Assembly: GCF_014145675.1 (NCBI RefSeq)
Contig: NZ_JACGZW010000006.1
Coordinates: 186,001 to 250,000 of the forward strand
Length of the DNA stretch: 64,000 nt
Source of the DNA: Amycolatopsis dendrobii
Lineage (GTDB): Bacteria > Actinomycetota > Actinomycetes > Mycobacteriales > Pseudonocardiaceae
Direction of reading: 5' to 3'
The notes below the pieces were generated by a model. The model was given only the letters and a program-made list of their open reading frames with translations, was not told the DNA's origin and did not search any database. Both the position numbers and the translations under genes were made by a program. Shown here piece after piece: positions 7,676 to 15,425 of the stretch. The stretch's first letter is position 1. Every line of letters begins with the position of its first letter.

Positions 7676-8230
7676 ATGGGCAAGGTATTGTGGCACGTCG
7701 CGATGTCGCTGGACGGGTTCGTCGCCGCGGACGGGCATGCGATGGATTGGATGTCGGGCGTGCGCGTCACGCCGGGGGTGCACGAGGAATCCGTCGCGCG
7801 GGTCGGGGCGATTCTGGGCGGGCGGCGCGGGTTTGACGCGCTAGCCGCCCGGGCGCCGGGGGAGGTCGCCAGGCAGCCGTATGGCGGAGCGTGGCGCGGG
7901 CCGGTTTTCGTGCTTACCCATCATCCGGAGGACGCGCCGGCCGAGGACGGGGTCGCGTTTCTCGACTGCGACGTCCGGGAGGCGGTCGAGATCGGGCTCG
8001 CGGCGGCCGGCGGGAAGGATCTGGAACTGCACAGCCAGGACATCGCGCGGCAGTGCGTTGAGCTGGGGATTCTCGATGAGTTCCTGGTGCATCTCATGCC
8101 GGTGATGCTGGGGTCCGGGGTGCGGCTGTTCGACAATCCGGGCGGGAAACCGGTTCGGTGGGATCGGGTGCACGACGGGGATCCGGCGCTCGCGGTCGAC
8201 CTGCGGTATCGGCTCGCCTCCGGACGCTGA
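7676..8230 (+). CDS. Dihydrofolate-reductase-fold protein (RibD C-terminal-like)
   Basis: Cytoplasmic protein of 184 aa in the RibD-C/YyaP group. Marks are the opening VLWHVAMSLDGFVAADG, AILGGRRGFD, the GPVFVLTHHP strand and the LMPVMLGSGVRLF close. The family binds NADPH, but most members have unknown substrates and are not housekeeping DHFR. A strong GAGGAGG lies 6 bp upstream of the ATG. It stands alone, with no neighbour to suggest a pathway. Confidence 0.88.
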   Translation: MGKVLWHVAMSLDGFVAADGHAMDWMSGVRVTPGVHEESVARVGAILGGRRGFDALAARAPGEVARQPYGGAWRGPVFVLTHHPEDAPAEDGVAFLDCDVREAVEIGLAAAGGKDLELHSQDIARQCVELGILDEFLVHLMPVMLGSGVRLFDNPGGKPVRWDRVHDGDPALAVDLRYRLASGR

Positions 8231-8285
8231 ATCCCGGTCAGCGGGACGAAGCGGCCTACTAATGGCGTATGGCACCGACGCGGTT

Positions 8286-8301
8286 ATTGGTCTATACCAT
8301 T
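8286..8301. promoter_or_regulatory. DasR-type operator (dre) upstream of the GH18 gene
   Basis: The core TGGTCTATACCA (8288-8299) differs at one base from the dre core TGGTCTAGACCA, the site of the GntR-family regulator DasR that controls chitin and N-acetylglucosamine genes in streptomycetes. It ends about 50 bp before the GH18 start. Motif and target agree. DasR itself is not in the window. Confidence 0.72.
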
Positions 8302-8349
8302 TGGACAGGGGTTTACCGCCCCTCGGTCCTCACCGTGGAGGTTCCACCT

Positions 8350-9330
8350 ATGCGTCTCCCCTCCCCCCGGAAACTGGCGGCTGCGCTCGGCGGGTTGCTG
8401 GCCGTAGCCGGACTCGCGGCGCCGCAGGGCGCCGCGGCTGCGGCGAGCGACTCGTCGATCGCGCTCGCGCCCTATGTGGACATGGGCGCGTGGCCGTCGC
8501 CTGTGTTGTCTTCGATGGCCGAGCAAAGCGGCATCAAGAGTTTTACTCTCGGCTTCGTCACCGGAGCTGCGTGCAAGGCCAGCTGGTTCGCTGCCTACGA
8601 TCCCCGGCAAGGTTGGCAGTCCGACGAAATCGCGAAGATCCGCGCGGCAGGCGGAGACGTCAAAGTCTCCTTCGGCGGCGCGTCCGGCGTCGAGCTCGCG
8701 CAGGCGTGCGGTGACGTCAATTCGCTGGTCGCCGAGTACGAGGCGGTGATCAAAGCCTACGACCTCAAGTACATCGACATCGACATCGAGGGCGCGGCGG
8801 TCGCCGACCCCGGGTCGATCAAGCTTCGGTCGCAGGCGCTGAAAAAAGTGCAGGACGACAATCCCGGGCTCAAGATTTCCCTGACGCTGCCGGTCCTTCC
8901 GACCGGGCTCACCTCGGACGGGCTGAACGTCGTGACCTCGGCCCGGGACGCGGGCGTCAATCTCGACCTGGTGAACGTCATGGCGATGGACTACTACCAG
9001 GGCCCCGGCGACCAAGGCGCCAAAGCGATCCAGGCGGCGCAATCCACGCAGGCGCAACTGAAATCGGCGCTCGGACTGTCCGATGCGGACGCTTGGCAGA
9101 AGGTGGGACTCACGCCGATGCTGGGCGCCAACGATTCGCAGAACGAGATCTTCTACCAGAAGGACGCCAGCGCGGTCGTGAGCTACGCGCAAAGTGTCCA
9201 CATGGGAATGCTGTCGTTCTGGGAACTCGGCCGAGACGCGAACGCGTGCAGCGGACCGCTGTACCGGTGCACCAACATTTCGCAGCAGCCGTACGAGTTC
9301 TCGAAGATCTTCGCCGGGTACTCCGGCTGA
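8350..9330 (+). CDS. Secreted GH18 chitinase-like glycoside hydrolase
   Basis: Exported protein of 326 aa with a signal peptide (about residues 1-32, cleavage after AAAAA). The catalytic domain has the GH18 strand VKVSFGGASG and the active-site strand YIDIDIEG, where E147 is the probable acid. It continues LVNVMAMDYYQ, which holds the substrate-orienting Asp/Tyr. The start at 8350 is chosen for GGAGG 8 bp upstream and the signal peptide that follows. An upstream in-frame GTG would bury the signal. There is no carbohydrate-binding module. The DasR-like site supports a chitin role. Confidence 0.9.
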   Translation: MRLPSPRKLAAALGGLLAVAGLAAPQGAAAAASDSSIALAPYVDMGAWPSPVLSSMAEQSGIKSFTLGFVTGAACKASWFAAYDPRQGWQSDEIAKIRAAGGDVKVSFGGASGVELAQACGDVNSLVAEYEAVIKAYDLKYIDIDIEGAAVADPGSIKLRSQALKKVQDDNPGLKISLTLPVLPTGLTSDGLNVVTSARDAGVNLDLVNVMAMDYYQGPGDQGAKAIQAAQSTQAQLKSALGLSDADAWQKVGLTPMLGANDSQNEIFYQKDASAVVSYAQSVHMGMLSFWELGRDANACSGPLYRCTNISQQPYEFSKIFAGYSG

Positions 9331-9344
9331 GGGAAAGACGGAGC

Positions 9345-9372
9345 AGCCCGGGCCCGGCGCGGGACCCGGGCT
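9345..9372. terminator. Terminator hairpin between convergent genes
   Basis: Arms AGCCCGGG/CCCGGGCT with a 12-nt loop lie 14 bp after the GH18 stop and 30 bp from the phosphatase stop on the other strand. It could serve both. Confidence 0.65.
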
Positions 9373-9401
9373 GACTCCGGAACAGCTTTCGAAAACCGGG
9401 A

Positions 9402-10163
9402 TCAGGGCAGGTAGTACATCGGGTTCGGCAGCTTCACCGGGTGATCCGCGTAGCCGCCTTCGAGGTCGCTGAACTGGTCGCCCAGGTTGAGCACGATGTG
9501 CGCGCCGGTCGACTGGATGTGCGCGCGGGTGCCCGACTTGTATTGCACGGTGTTGCAGTTCAGGCCGCACGGCAGGTAGTCCGGCGGGGTGGTCTTCGGC
9601 TTGAAGTACGCACCGGCCGGGGTCGGGTAGCCCTCGTTGGCGAGGTTCTTGAGCGACTGCGGGCCCTGTTTGTCGTTGCGGCCGGTCAGGAAGTAGATCT
9701 GCACGCCTCGTTCGGCGGCCCACTTCGTCAGCTCCAGCACCGGTTTGTTGGCCTCGAAGGTGCCGTCGTCGATGGCTTTCTGCTGCTTCGCCGGGTCGAA
9801 GCCGAAGTCGTTGTCGGCTTCCCAGCCATAGGTGATCTCGGACGTGTCGTCCACGTCGAGCACGATCGCCGGGTTCTTCACCTTCCCCAGCTTCTGCTGC
9901 AGGTACCGCTTCGCGTCGGCGAGCACGCGCTTGGTGTCGGTGACGAACCGGCTGGTCTCGGAGTAGTGGTGCTTGCCGGACGCGTCGAGCCAGTCGCCGT
10001 AGTACGCCTTGACGTCGTTCTTCACCTGGCCGATGTTGGCCGGTTCGCGGCCGTGCGCGGCGGTGACGGCGTCCGAACCGGCGAGTGCGGTCGCGCCGCC
10101 TGCGACGGTGGCGCCGACGGCCGCGGCGGCGGCCAATTTGACGAGAGCGGGAAAACGAGACAC
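9402..10163 (-). CDS. Secreted HAD-family acid phosphatase (class B / subfamily IIIB)
   Basis: Exported phosphatase of 253 aa. The signal peptide (about residues 1-30, FPALVKLAAAAAVGATVAGG) is followed by a HAD domain. Motif I is IVLDVDDTSE (nucleophile and acid Asp), motif II FLTGRND, and the last metal site NLGDQFSDLEGG. The GTG at 10163 has GGAGGG 6 bp upstream and begins the signal peptide. The open frame continues 31 codons further up with no site. Function is inferred as phosphate scavenging from organic monoesters. Confidence 0.88.
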   Translation of the reverse strand: MSRFPALVKLAAAAAVGATVAGGATALAGSDAVTAAHGREPANIGQVKNDVKAYYGDWLDASGKHHYSETSRFVTDTKRVLADAKRYLQQKLGKVKNPAIVLDVDDTSEITYGWEADNDFGFDPAKQQKAIDDGTFEANKPVLELTKWAAERGVQIYFLTGRNDKQGPQSLKNLANEGYPTPAGAYFKPKTTPPDYLPCGLNCNTVQYKSGTRAHIQSTGAHIVLNLGDQFSDLEGGYADHPVKLPNPMYYLP

Positions 10164-10186
10164 AGCGACCCTCCAGTGATGATTCG

Positions 10187-11395
10187 TCAACCCGCAGAAC
10201 TTACGCCGCGTTCCTCGGCTTGAAAACCCTCCGTTGGGATGCGTTCGGCCCGGCACACGAACGCCACCGGCGACCGGCCGATCCGCGTCAGCACCACAGT
10301 GGACTCTTCGCTGCCGCGCGGTTTCAGCTTGCGACGCAAAGCGTCCGGGTCCACGTCGAGGCCGCGGACGAGGATTTCCAGCCGCCCGACGTCGAGCTTC
10401 TTCAACGCCTGCCCGAGCGTCTTTTCCCGATACGGCAATTGTTCCAGCACCCGGAAGGCCCGCACGCCGGGCGGTGGCGTGTCACCGGTGAGGTAGGCGA
10501 TGCGTTCGTCCAGCTGCCACAAGCCGTGCCGAGCTGCGTAATGGCGCACGAGTCCAGCGCGCACGACCGCGCCGTCCGGGTCGACCAGCCACTCCCCCGC
10601 TGCTTGCACGGGAATGTCGTCTGGCTCCGCGTCGGTGAGAGTCCACTGTGAACCGTCCGAACGCAACACTGTCGCTCGGCGGGCAACACCGGACGAGAGC
10701 CCTCGCCACAGGCAGGCTTCGCGGACTTGGCCGTCGAGCGACACGAGTTCGACCTCGTCCGCCCACGGGGCGATGGAGAAATCCATGCCGGGCGCGCATT
10801 TCACCGACAGGACCCGGCCGGGATAGGCGGCCACGAGTTCGTCGAGCGGCGGCAGGAAGTCGGCCGGACGCCACACCCGGCGGCCAGCGGAGTCGCGGCG
10901 AGCAGGATCGGCGACTACCGCGGTGTCGCGGGAAACCGGGCGCAAGGCGTCGGAGCGGGCGATGAGCGGCGAGACTCCGGCGACGGAAGCGTTGTGCTGA
11001 GCCATTTTCAGCCGCACCGGATCCACATCGGACCCGATCGCGGCTGAAGCGACCCGGGACAGTTCAATCAGGTCCGCGCCGACTGAGCAGGTAACGTCGT
11101 GCACGGCGTGACCAGCCAGTCGCGAAGCCCGATGCCGTGCCACCGGCGTAGCGCTCGCCTGTTGCAAGGCGTCACCGGTGAAGAGCCACTCGCCGGACGA
11201 AGTCAGCTTCAGAACCGATTTACGCCGCAGCGCAACGGTTTCCAGCACCGGGGAAGCGTGTTCTCCGGCTACGCGACGAGCTGCCGTGACGTCCGCGATC
11301 CGCGATCCGTCCAAAGTGGAGCACTCGGCGAGCGCCGCCCGTCCCGCGGCGGAGCGCAGGAAGGCGACGTCGTCGAGCGTGAAACTGTAGGGCAA
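10187..11395 (-). CDS. THUMP-like class I SAM methyltransferase
   Basis: 402-aa protein with a Rossmann methyltransferase core (DVTCSVGADLIELSRV then IGSDVDPVRLKMAQHN) and a C-terminal THUMP-like part (LEILVRGLDVDPDALRRKL). DPARRD fits a DPPY-like catalytic site. Proteins of this actinobacterial group are predicted RNA or protein methyltransferases, and I know of no assigned substrate. The start is TTG, immediately after the preceding methyltransferase stop, so the two are probably translated together. Confidence 0.82.
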   Translation of the reverse strand: MPYSFTLDDVAFLRSAAGRAALAECSTLDGSRIADVTAARRVAGEHASPVLETVALRRKSVLKLTSSGEWLFTGDALQQASATPVARHRASRLAGHAVHDVTCSVGADLIELSRVASAAIGSDVDPVRLKMAQHNASVAGVSPLIARSDALRPVSRDTAVVADPARRDSAGRRVWRPADFLPPLDELVAAYPGRVLSVKCAPGMDFSIAPWADEVELVSLDGQVREACLWRGLSSGVARRATVLRSDGSQWTLTDAEPDDIPVQAAGEWLVDPDGAVVRAGLVRHYAARHGLWQLDERIAYLTGDTPPPGVRAFRVLEQLPYREKTLGQALKKLDVGRLEILVRGLDVDPDALRRKLKPRGSEESTVVLTRIGRSPVAFVCRAERIPTEGFQAEERGVSSAG

Positions 11396-11396
11396 T

Positions 11397-12377
11397 TCAG
11401 GACGGCCGCTTGGTCCCGGTGATCATCACGTTGTAGAACAGCTCGCGCGGCAGCACCTTCGACAGCAGCTTCTTGTCCAAAGCGGACAGCCGCAGCCACA
11501 GGTGGTAGGCGAACAGCCGCCAGCGCACGGTGAGCTTCTCCTGCGGCACCGCGGCCTCGAAGGTGCGGATCGGCCATCCGGCCAGCGCCGCGGAGAACTC
11601 CTCGGTGACCGCGCGGACGTCCTGGGCACCGGCGCCGCGCGCCATCGCTTCCAGCTCCGACGGGTCGAAGGTGTGGATGTCGACCACCGCCTCCAGCGCC
11701 GCCGCGCGCGAGGACTCGTCCAATTCGGACTGCGGACGCCGCCAGCCGCTCAGCGCGGGCAGCTTGGTGATGTTCGTGGTGAGGTACCAGGTGAGCTGGC
11801 CGAGCCTGCGCGCGTAGCGGTCGCCGATCTTCGTCGGCTCGCCCGCGAACACGAACCGCCCGCCCGGCTTGAGCACGCGCAGCACCTCGCCGAACGCCTG
11901 GCGCACGTCCGGGATGTGGTGCAGCACCGCGTGCCCGACCACGAGGTCGAACGTGTTGTCGTCGTAGGGGATCCGCTCCGCGTCGGCGACCCGGCCGTCG
12001 ACGTCGAGACCGAGGCCCTCGGCGTTGCGCAACGCGACCTGCACCATGCCCGGCGACAGGTCGGTGACCGAACCCTTCTTCGCGACGCCGCCCTGCATCA
12101 GGTTCAGCAGGAAGAAACCGGTGCCGCTGCCCAGTTCCATCGCGTGCTGGTAAGGCTGGCCGTCGTCGCCCGCCACCGCGTTGAACACGTCAGTGGCGTA
12201 GGAGATGCAGCGCTCGTCGTAGGAAATGGACCACTTCTCGTCGTACGTCCCGGCTTCCCAGTCGTGGTAGAGGACGTTCGCGAGCTTCGGGTCGGCGTAG
12301 GCCGCCTTGACCTCGTCTTCGGTCGCGTGCGGGTTCGGCGCCGGGTCGGACACTCCTGAGTCGGACACGGAAGTCAC
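11397..12377 (-). CDS. Class I SAM-dependent methyltransferase
   Basis: 326-aa methyltransferase. Motif I is AMELGSGTGFFLLNL, followed by VTDLSPGMVQVA (binding of the SAM ribose), FDLVVGHAVLHHIPD and VLKPGGRFVFAGEP, as in UbiE/small-molecule enzymes. The C-terminal 130 residues are helical. The GTG start overlaps the enoyl-CoA hydratase stop by 4 bp (GTGA). The same gene order with an enoyl-CoA hydratase hints at a lipid or quinone-like substrate, but this is inference. Confidence 0.87.
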   Translation of the reverse strand: MTSVSDSGVSDPAPNPHATEDEVKAAYADPKLANVLYHDWEAGTYDEKWSISYDERCISYATDVFNAVAGDDGQPYQHAMELGSGTGFFLLNLMQGGVAKKGSVTDLSPGMVQVALRNAEGLGLDVDGRVADAERIPYDDNTFDLVVGHAVLHHIPDVRQAFGEVLRVLKPGGRFVFAGEPTKIGDRYARRLGQLTWYLTTNITKLPALSGWRRPQSELDESSRAAALEAVVDIHTFDPSELEAMARGAGAQDVRAVTEEFSAALAGWPIRTFEAAVPQEKLTVRWRLFAYHLWLRLSALDKKLLSKVLPRELFYNVMITGTKRPS

Positions 12378-13153
12378 TTCCCCTCGAAACTGGCTTTGCC
12401 GGGGCCGTTGTCGATGAACGACTGCATGCCGTTGCGCTGGTCCTCAGTCGCCCACAGCGCGGTGAACAGCTGCGTTTCGATCTTCAGGCCGGTGGCCAGG
12501 TCGACGTCGAGGCCGGAGTCGATCGCCGTCTTGGCCGCGCGCAGCGCCACCGCCGGGCCGTTCGCGAACTGCGACGCCCACTTGTGCGCGGCCGCGTACA
12601 CGTCGTCCGGGGCGACGACCTCGTCGACGATGCCGAGCTTCAGCGCCTCCTCGGCCTTGACGAACCGGCCGGTGAAGATCAGGTCCTTGGCCTTGCTCGG
12701 GCCGATCAGCCGGGTCAGCCGCTGCGTGCCGCCCGCGCCGGGGATGATGCCGAGCTGGATCTCCGGCTGGCCGACCTTGACGTTGTCGCCGGCGATCCGC
12801 CAGTCCGCGGTCAGCGCCAGTTCGAGGCCGCCGCCGAGGGCGTAGCCGGTGATCGCGCAGACGACCGGCTTCGGGATGTTCGCGACCCGGGCGAGCGACG
12901 CGGTCAGCTCGGCGCCGAACTTCGCGATCTCCGGGTAGGTGCGGGAGGCCATCTCCTTGATGTCCGCGCCGCCGGCGAAGGTCTTCTCGCCGCCGTAGAG
13001 GATCACCGCGCGCACGTCGTCGCGGTCGGACGCCTCGCGCGCGGCCTCGGCGAGCTCGGCCTGCACCTGGTTGTTCAGCGCGTTGACCGGCGGCCGGTCC
13101 AGCCGGATCGTGCCGACCCCGCCCTCGACCTCCAGGGTTACGAACTCTCCCAC
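12374..13153 (-). CDS. Enoyl-CoA hydratase/isomerase
   Basis: Crotonase-fold enzyme of 259 aa, the usual length, for hydration of trans-2-enoyl-CoA in beta-oxidation. The oxyanion-hole GGADIKEM is present. Both catalytic glutamates of true hydratases are kept, one in GGGLELAL and one in GQPEIQLGIIPGAGG. The GTG start has GAGGAGGAG upstream. First gene of a four-gene minus-strand run. Many paralogues exist in such genomes, so the chain-length preference is unknown. Confidence 0.92.
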   Translation of the reverse strand: MGEFVTLEVEGGVGTIRLDRPPVNALNNQVQAELAEAAREASDRDDVRAVILYGGEKTFAGGADIKEMASRTYPEIAKFGAELTASLARVANIPKPVVCAITGYALGGGLELALTADWRIAGDNVKVGQPEIQLGIIPGAGGTQRLTRLIGPSKAKDLIFTGRFVKAEEALKLGIVDEVVAPDDVYAAAHKWASQFANGPAVALRAAKTAIDSGLDVDLATGLKIETQLFTALWATEDQRNGMQSFIDNGPGKASFEGK

Positions 13154-13226
13154 GCGAACTCCTCCTCGTTAACGGCGTTGACGCAGCGCCAGCAGGCTAC
13201 CGGCCGGTAAGGCCAACCTAGCCGAC

Positions 13227-14039
13227 CTACCTGCGGCGGGCGAAGAACCGCTCGCCCGAGCGCTCCAGCACCAGGTCCTGGTCGAAGGTCTTGGACAGGT
13301 TCTCGCCGGTGATCACGTCGTCCACCAGCCCGGAGACGACCGCGCGGCCCTCGCGCAGCAGCAGCGCGTGGGTGAAGCCGGGCGGGATCTCCTCGACGTG
13401 GTGGGTGACCAGCACCATCGCCGGCGCGTCCGGGTCCATCGCGAGCGCCGACAGCCGGGCCACGAGGTCCTCGCGGCCGCCGAGGTCGAGCCCGGCGGCG
13501 GGCTCGTCGAGCAGCAGCAGCTCCGGGTCGGTCATCAGCGACCGGGCGATCAGCACGCGTTTGCGCTCGCCCTCGCTCAGCGTGCCGAAGGTGCGCTCGG
13601 CCAGGTGCGCGATGCCGAGCGTGCCGAGCAGTTCGGTCGCCCGGTCGAGGTCCATCCGGTCGTACTGCTCGCGCCAGCGGCCCACCACCGCGTACCCGGC
13701 GCTGACCACGACGTCGGCGACGCGCTCGTCGCCGGGCACGCGCTGGGCGATCGCGGCGGAGGTGAAGCCGATGCGCGGGCGCAGGTCGAAGATGTTCACC
13801 TTGCCGATGCGGTCGCCGAGCAAGTCGACTTCGCCGGAGGTGGGGTGCAGTTCGGCGGCGGCCAGGCGCAGCAGGGTGGTCTTGCCCGCGCCGTTCGGGC
13901 CGAGCACCACCCATCGCTCGTCCAGCTCGACCGCCCAGTCGAGGGCCGCGAGGAGGTCGTTTCCGGTACGGCGGACGCCGACACCGGACATCCGCACGAC
14001 GAGGTCGTCAGGATCGCTGGGCAGGATCGGCTCGCTCAC
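13227..14039 (-). CDS. ABC transporter ATP-binding protein (no permease nearby)
   Basis: 270-aa ATPase with Walker A GPNGAGKTT, Q-loop region, signature LSEGERKRV, Walker B LLLLDEPAAG and the switch histidine in VTHHVEE. No membrane partner or binding protein is adjacent, so it may belong to an orphan group of ModF-like ATPases or pair with a distant permease. GTG start. A 46-bp palindromic repeat begins 60 bp upstream. Confidence 0.9.
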   Translation of the reverse strand: MSEPILPSDPDDLVVRMSGVGVRRTGNDLLAALDWAVELDERWVVLGPNGAGKTTLLRLAAAELHPTSGEVDLLGDRIGKVNIFDLRPRIGFTSAAIAQRVPGDERVADVVVSAGYAVVGRWREQYDRMDLDRATELLGTLGIAHLAERTFGTLSEGERKRVLIARSLMTDPELLLLDEPAAGLDLGGREDLVARLSALAMDPDAPAMVLVTHHVEEIPPGFTHALLLREGRAVVSGLVDDVITGENLSKTFDQDLVLERSGERFFARRR

Positions 14040-14098
14040 GAGCCCATTGTGGCGGTCGCCCGGGCACGGGCGCGCACCCGCCCGGGGCTAGCAACTCG

Positions 14099-14144
14099 CT
14101 CGTGAGTGTTTGTGCCGGTTGGAACCGGCACAAACACTCACGAG
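14099..14144. repeat. 46-bp palindromic repeat, copy 1 (perfect 22-bp arms)
   Basis: Arms start CTCGTGAGTGTTTGTGCCGG and are perfectly complementary around a GG centre. Copies 2 and 3 are at 35577 and 42073. All share the outer 10 bp (CTCGTGAGTG) and an inner GCCGGTT, with a variable 5-bp middle. It lies in the 343-bp gap (14040-14382) between divergent genes. I see no gene in the remainder of that gap. Confidence 0.9.
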
Positions 14145-14382
14145 GCCCGGATGCGTGCCGGGTGTCCAGCCGCTGGGACGAGCGGCCGTGCTCGCGGCGC
14201 TGTGGCAGCATCCACGGCATGTCCAGGTCCGCGCGCCCCGTGTTGTGGCGCCGTCGCGCGATCGACCTGCTCCTGGTCGCTTCCAGCGGATGTAGCCGGG
14301 CGCGGCACGCACGCTGATCCTCGTCGGCGTGCCGCGTCGCCTCGTGCCCGGCATCTTCCGACTCATACCAGGAGCACCCGCG

Positions 14383-14928
14383 TTGACCACGTCCATCGTC
14401 CGTCCGGAAGTCGAAATCCACCCCCAGCTGACCGACCCGCTGCTGCCCGAGCTGCTGCACCCGGCGCGGCTGCTGTGGACGCCGCGCGAGCTGGCCGACC
14501 TGACCCGCACGGTCACCACCGAGCTGACCACCAGCCTGCGCGACGTCCTGCGCTTCGACGAAGACCAGCGCTGGTGGGCGCGCCTGGCGCTGACCGACGG
14601 CGTCGAACTGTGGCTGCTGTCGTGGTTGCCCGGCCAGCACACGAAACCGCACGACCACGGCGGCGCGTCGGGTTCGTTCACCGTGCTGCAAGGCGAACTC
14701 GGCGAGGAGTACCGCTACCCCGGCGGCCCGGTGCGCCGCCGCACGCACACCGCAGGGCAGGGCATCGGCTTCGGCGCCGGGCGCGCGCACCAGGTGCTCG
14801 GCGTCGGCAGCGAACCGGCGGCCAGCGTGCACGCCTACTCGCCGCCGCTGGTGCCGACCCGCGAGTACCCGAGCCTCGCCGACGTGCCGAACGAGATCCC
14901 GCCGCTTCCTGCCATCGTGCGGTCATGA
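14383..14928 (+). CDS. Cysteine dioxygenase, type I
   Basis: Non-haem iron cupin enzyme, 181 aa, that oxidises L-cysteine to cysteine sulfinate. The metal triad is H90 and H92 (KPHDHGG) with H136 (GRAHQVLG). The SGSFTVLQGEL strand is typical of the family. Start: TTG at 14383 has AGGAG 8 bp upstream. An upstream in-frame GTG (14329) has none. The stop overlaps the rhodanese start (ATGA), so the two genes form a sulfur-handling operon. Confidence 0.88.
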   Translation: MTTSIVRPEVEIHPQLTDPLLPELLHPARLLWTPRELADLTRTVTTELTTSLRDVLRFDEDQRWWARLALTDGVELWLLSWLPGQHTKPHDHGGASGSFTVLQGELGEEYRYPGGPVRRRTHTAGQGIGFGAGRAHQVLGVGSEPAASVHAYSPPLVPTREYPSLADVPNEIPPLPAIVRS

Positions 14929-15320
14929 CCGCACTTGATGGTTTCCTCGCCGACGCCCGGTCCGCCTTGGACCGGGCGGACCCGGCGCGCGCCGCCGCCT
15001 TGCAGGCCGAGGGCGCGCTGATCGTCGACATCCGGCCGTACGCCAACCGGCTCGCCGAGGGCGAGATTCCCGGGTCGGTGGTGGTCGAGCGGATCCACCT
15101 GGAGTGGCGGCTGGCCCCGGAAAGCGAGTGGCGGCTGCCTGGGGTTTCGGCGGAGACCGTCGCGGTGGTGGTGTGCAACGAGGGGTACGCGTCGAGCCTG
15201 GCGGCGGCGGATTTGCAGCGGCTGGGACTGGCCAAGGCGACGGATCTCGTGGGCGGGTTCCGGGCTTGGGCGGCGGCTGGGCTGCCGGTACGGGAAGGCG
15301 GAACCCCGGCGGTCGATTGA
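14925..15320 (+). CDS. Rhodanese-like sulfurtransferase
   Basis: Single-domain rhodanese of 131 aa. It shows LIVDIRPYANRLAEGEIPGS and the catalytic loop VVVCNEGYASS with the persulfide-forming C84. The start is the ATG overlapping the cysteine dioxygenase stop. CDO and rhodanese genes are paired or fused in several bacteria, which suggests handling of sulfane sulfur or sulfite from cysteine. A repeat cluster that can act as terminator begins 3 bp after the stop. Confidence 0.92.
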   Translation: MTALDGFLADARSALDRADPARAAALQAEGALIVDIRPYANRLAEGEIPGSVVVERIHLEWRLAPESEWRLPGVSAETVAVVVCNEGYASSLAAADLQRLGLAKATDLVGGFRAWAAAGLPVREGGTPAVD

Positions 15321-15322
15321 GC

Positions 15323-15417
15323 TGGGGCGCGAGCGCCCCAATGTGGCATTGGGTGCGTCCCGCGCACCGAACGCCACATTGGGTGCGTCAGATGCACCCA
15401 ATGTGGCATTGGGGCGC
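15323..15417. repeat. CCAATG/CATTGG hairpin cluster, copy A (three units)
   Basis: Three units of the palindrome GCACCCAATG-N3-CATTGGGTGC stand in tandem, joined by 7-nt links, with closing GCGCCCCAATG and CATTGGGGCGC at the ends. A separate hairpin TGGGGCGC/GCGCCCCA (15323-15340) opens the block. It sits exactly between the convergent rhodanese and glycogen-phosphorylase genes. Related copies are at 36006, 44878 and 50648. Confidence 0.9.
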
Positions 15418-15425
15418 GAACTTGC

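Noticed and set aside
14106..14924. Long plus-strand frame before the rhodanese gene
   Set aside because: It is an out-of-frame shadow of cysteine dioxygenase, starts inside a palindrome and is Arg/Pro/Ala-rich.
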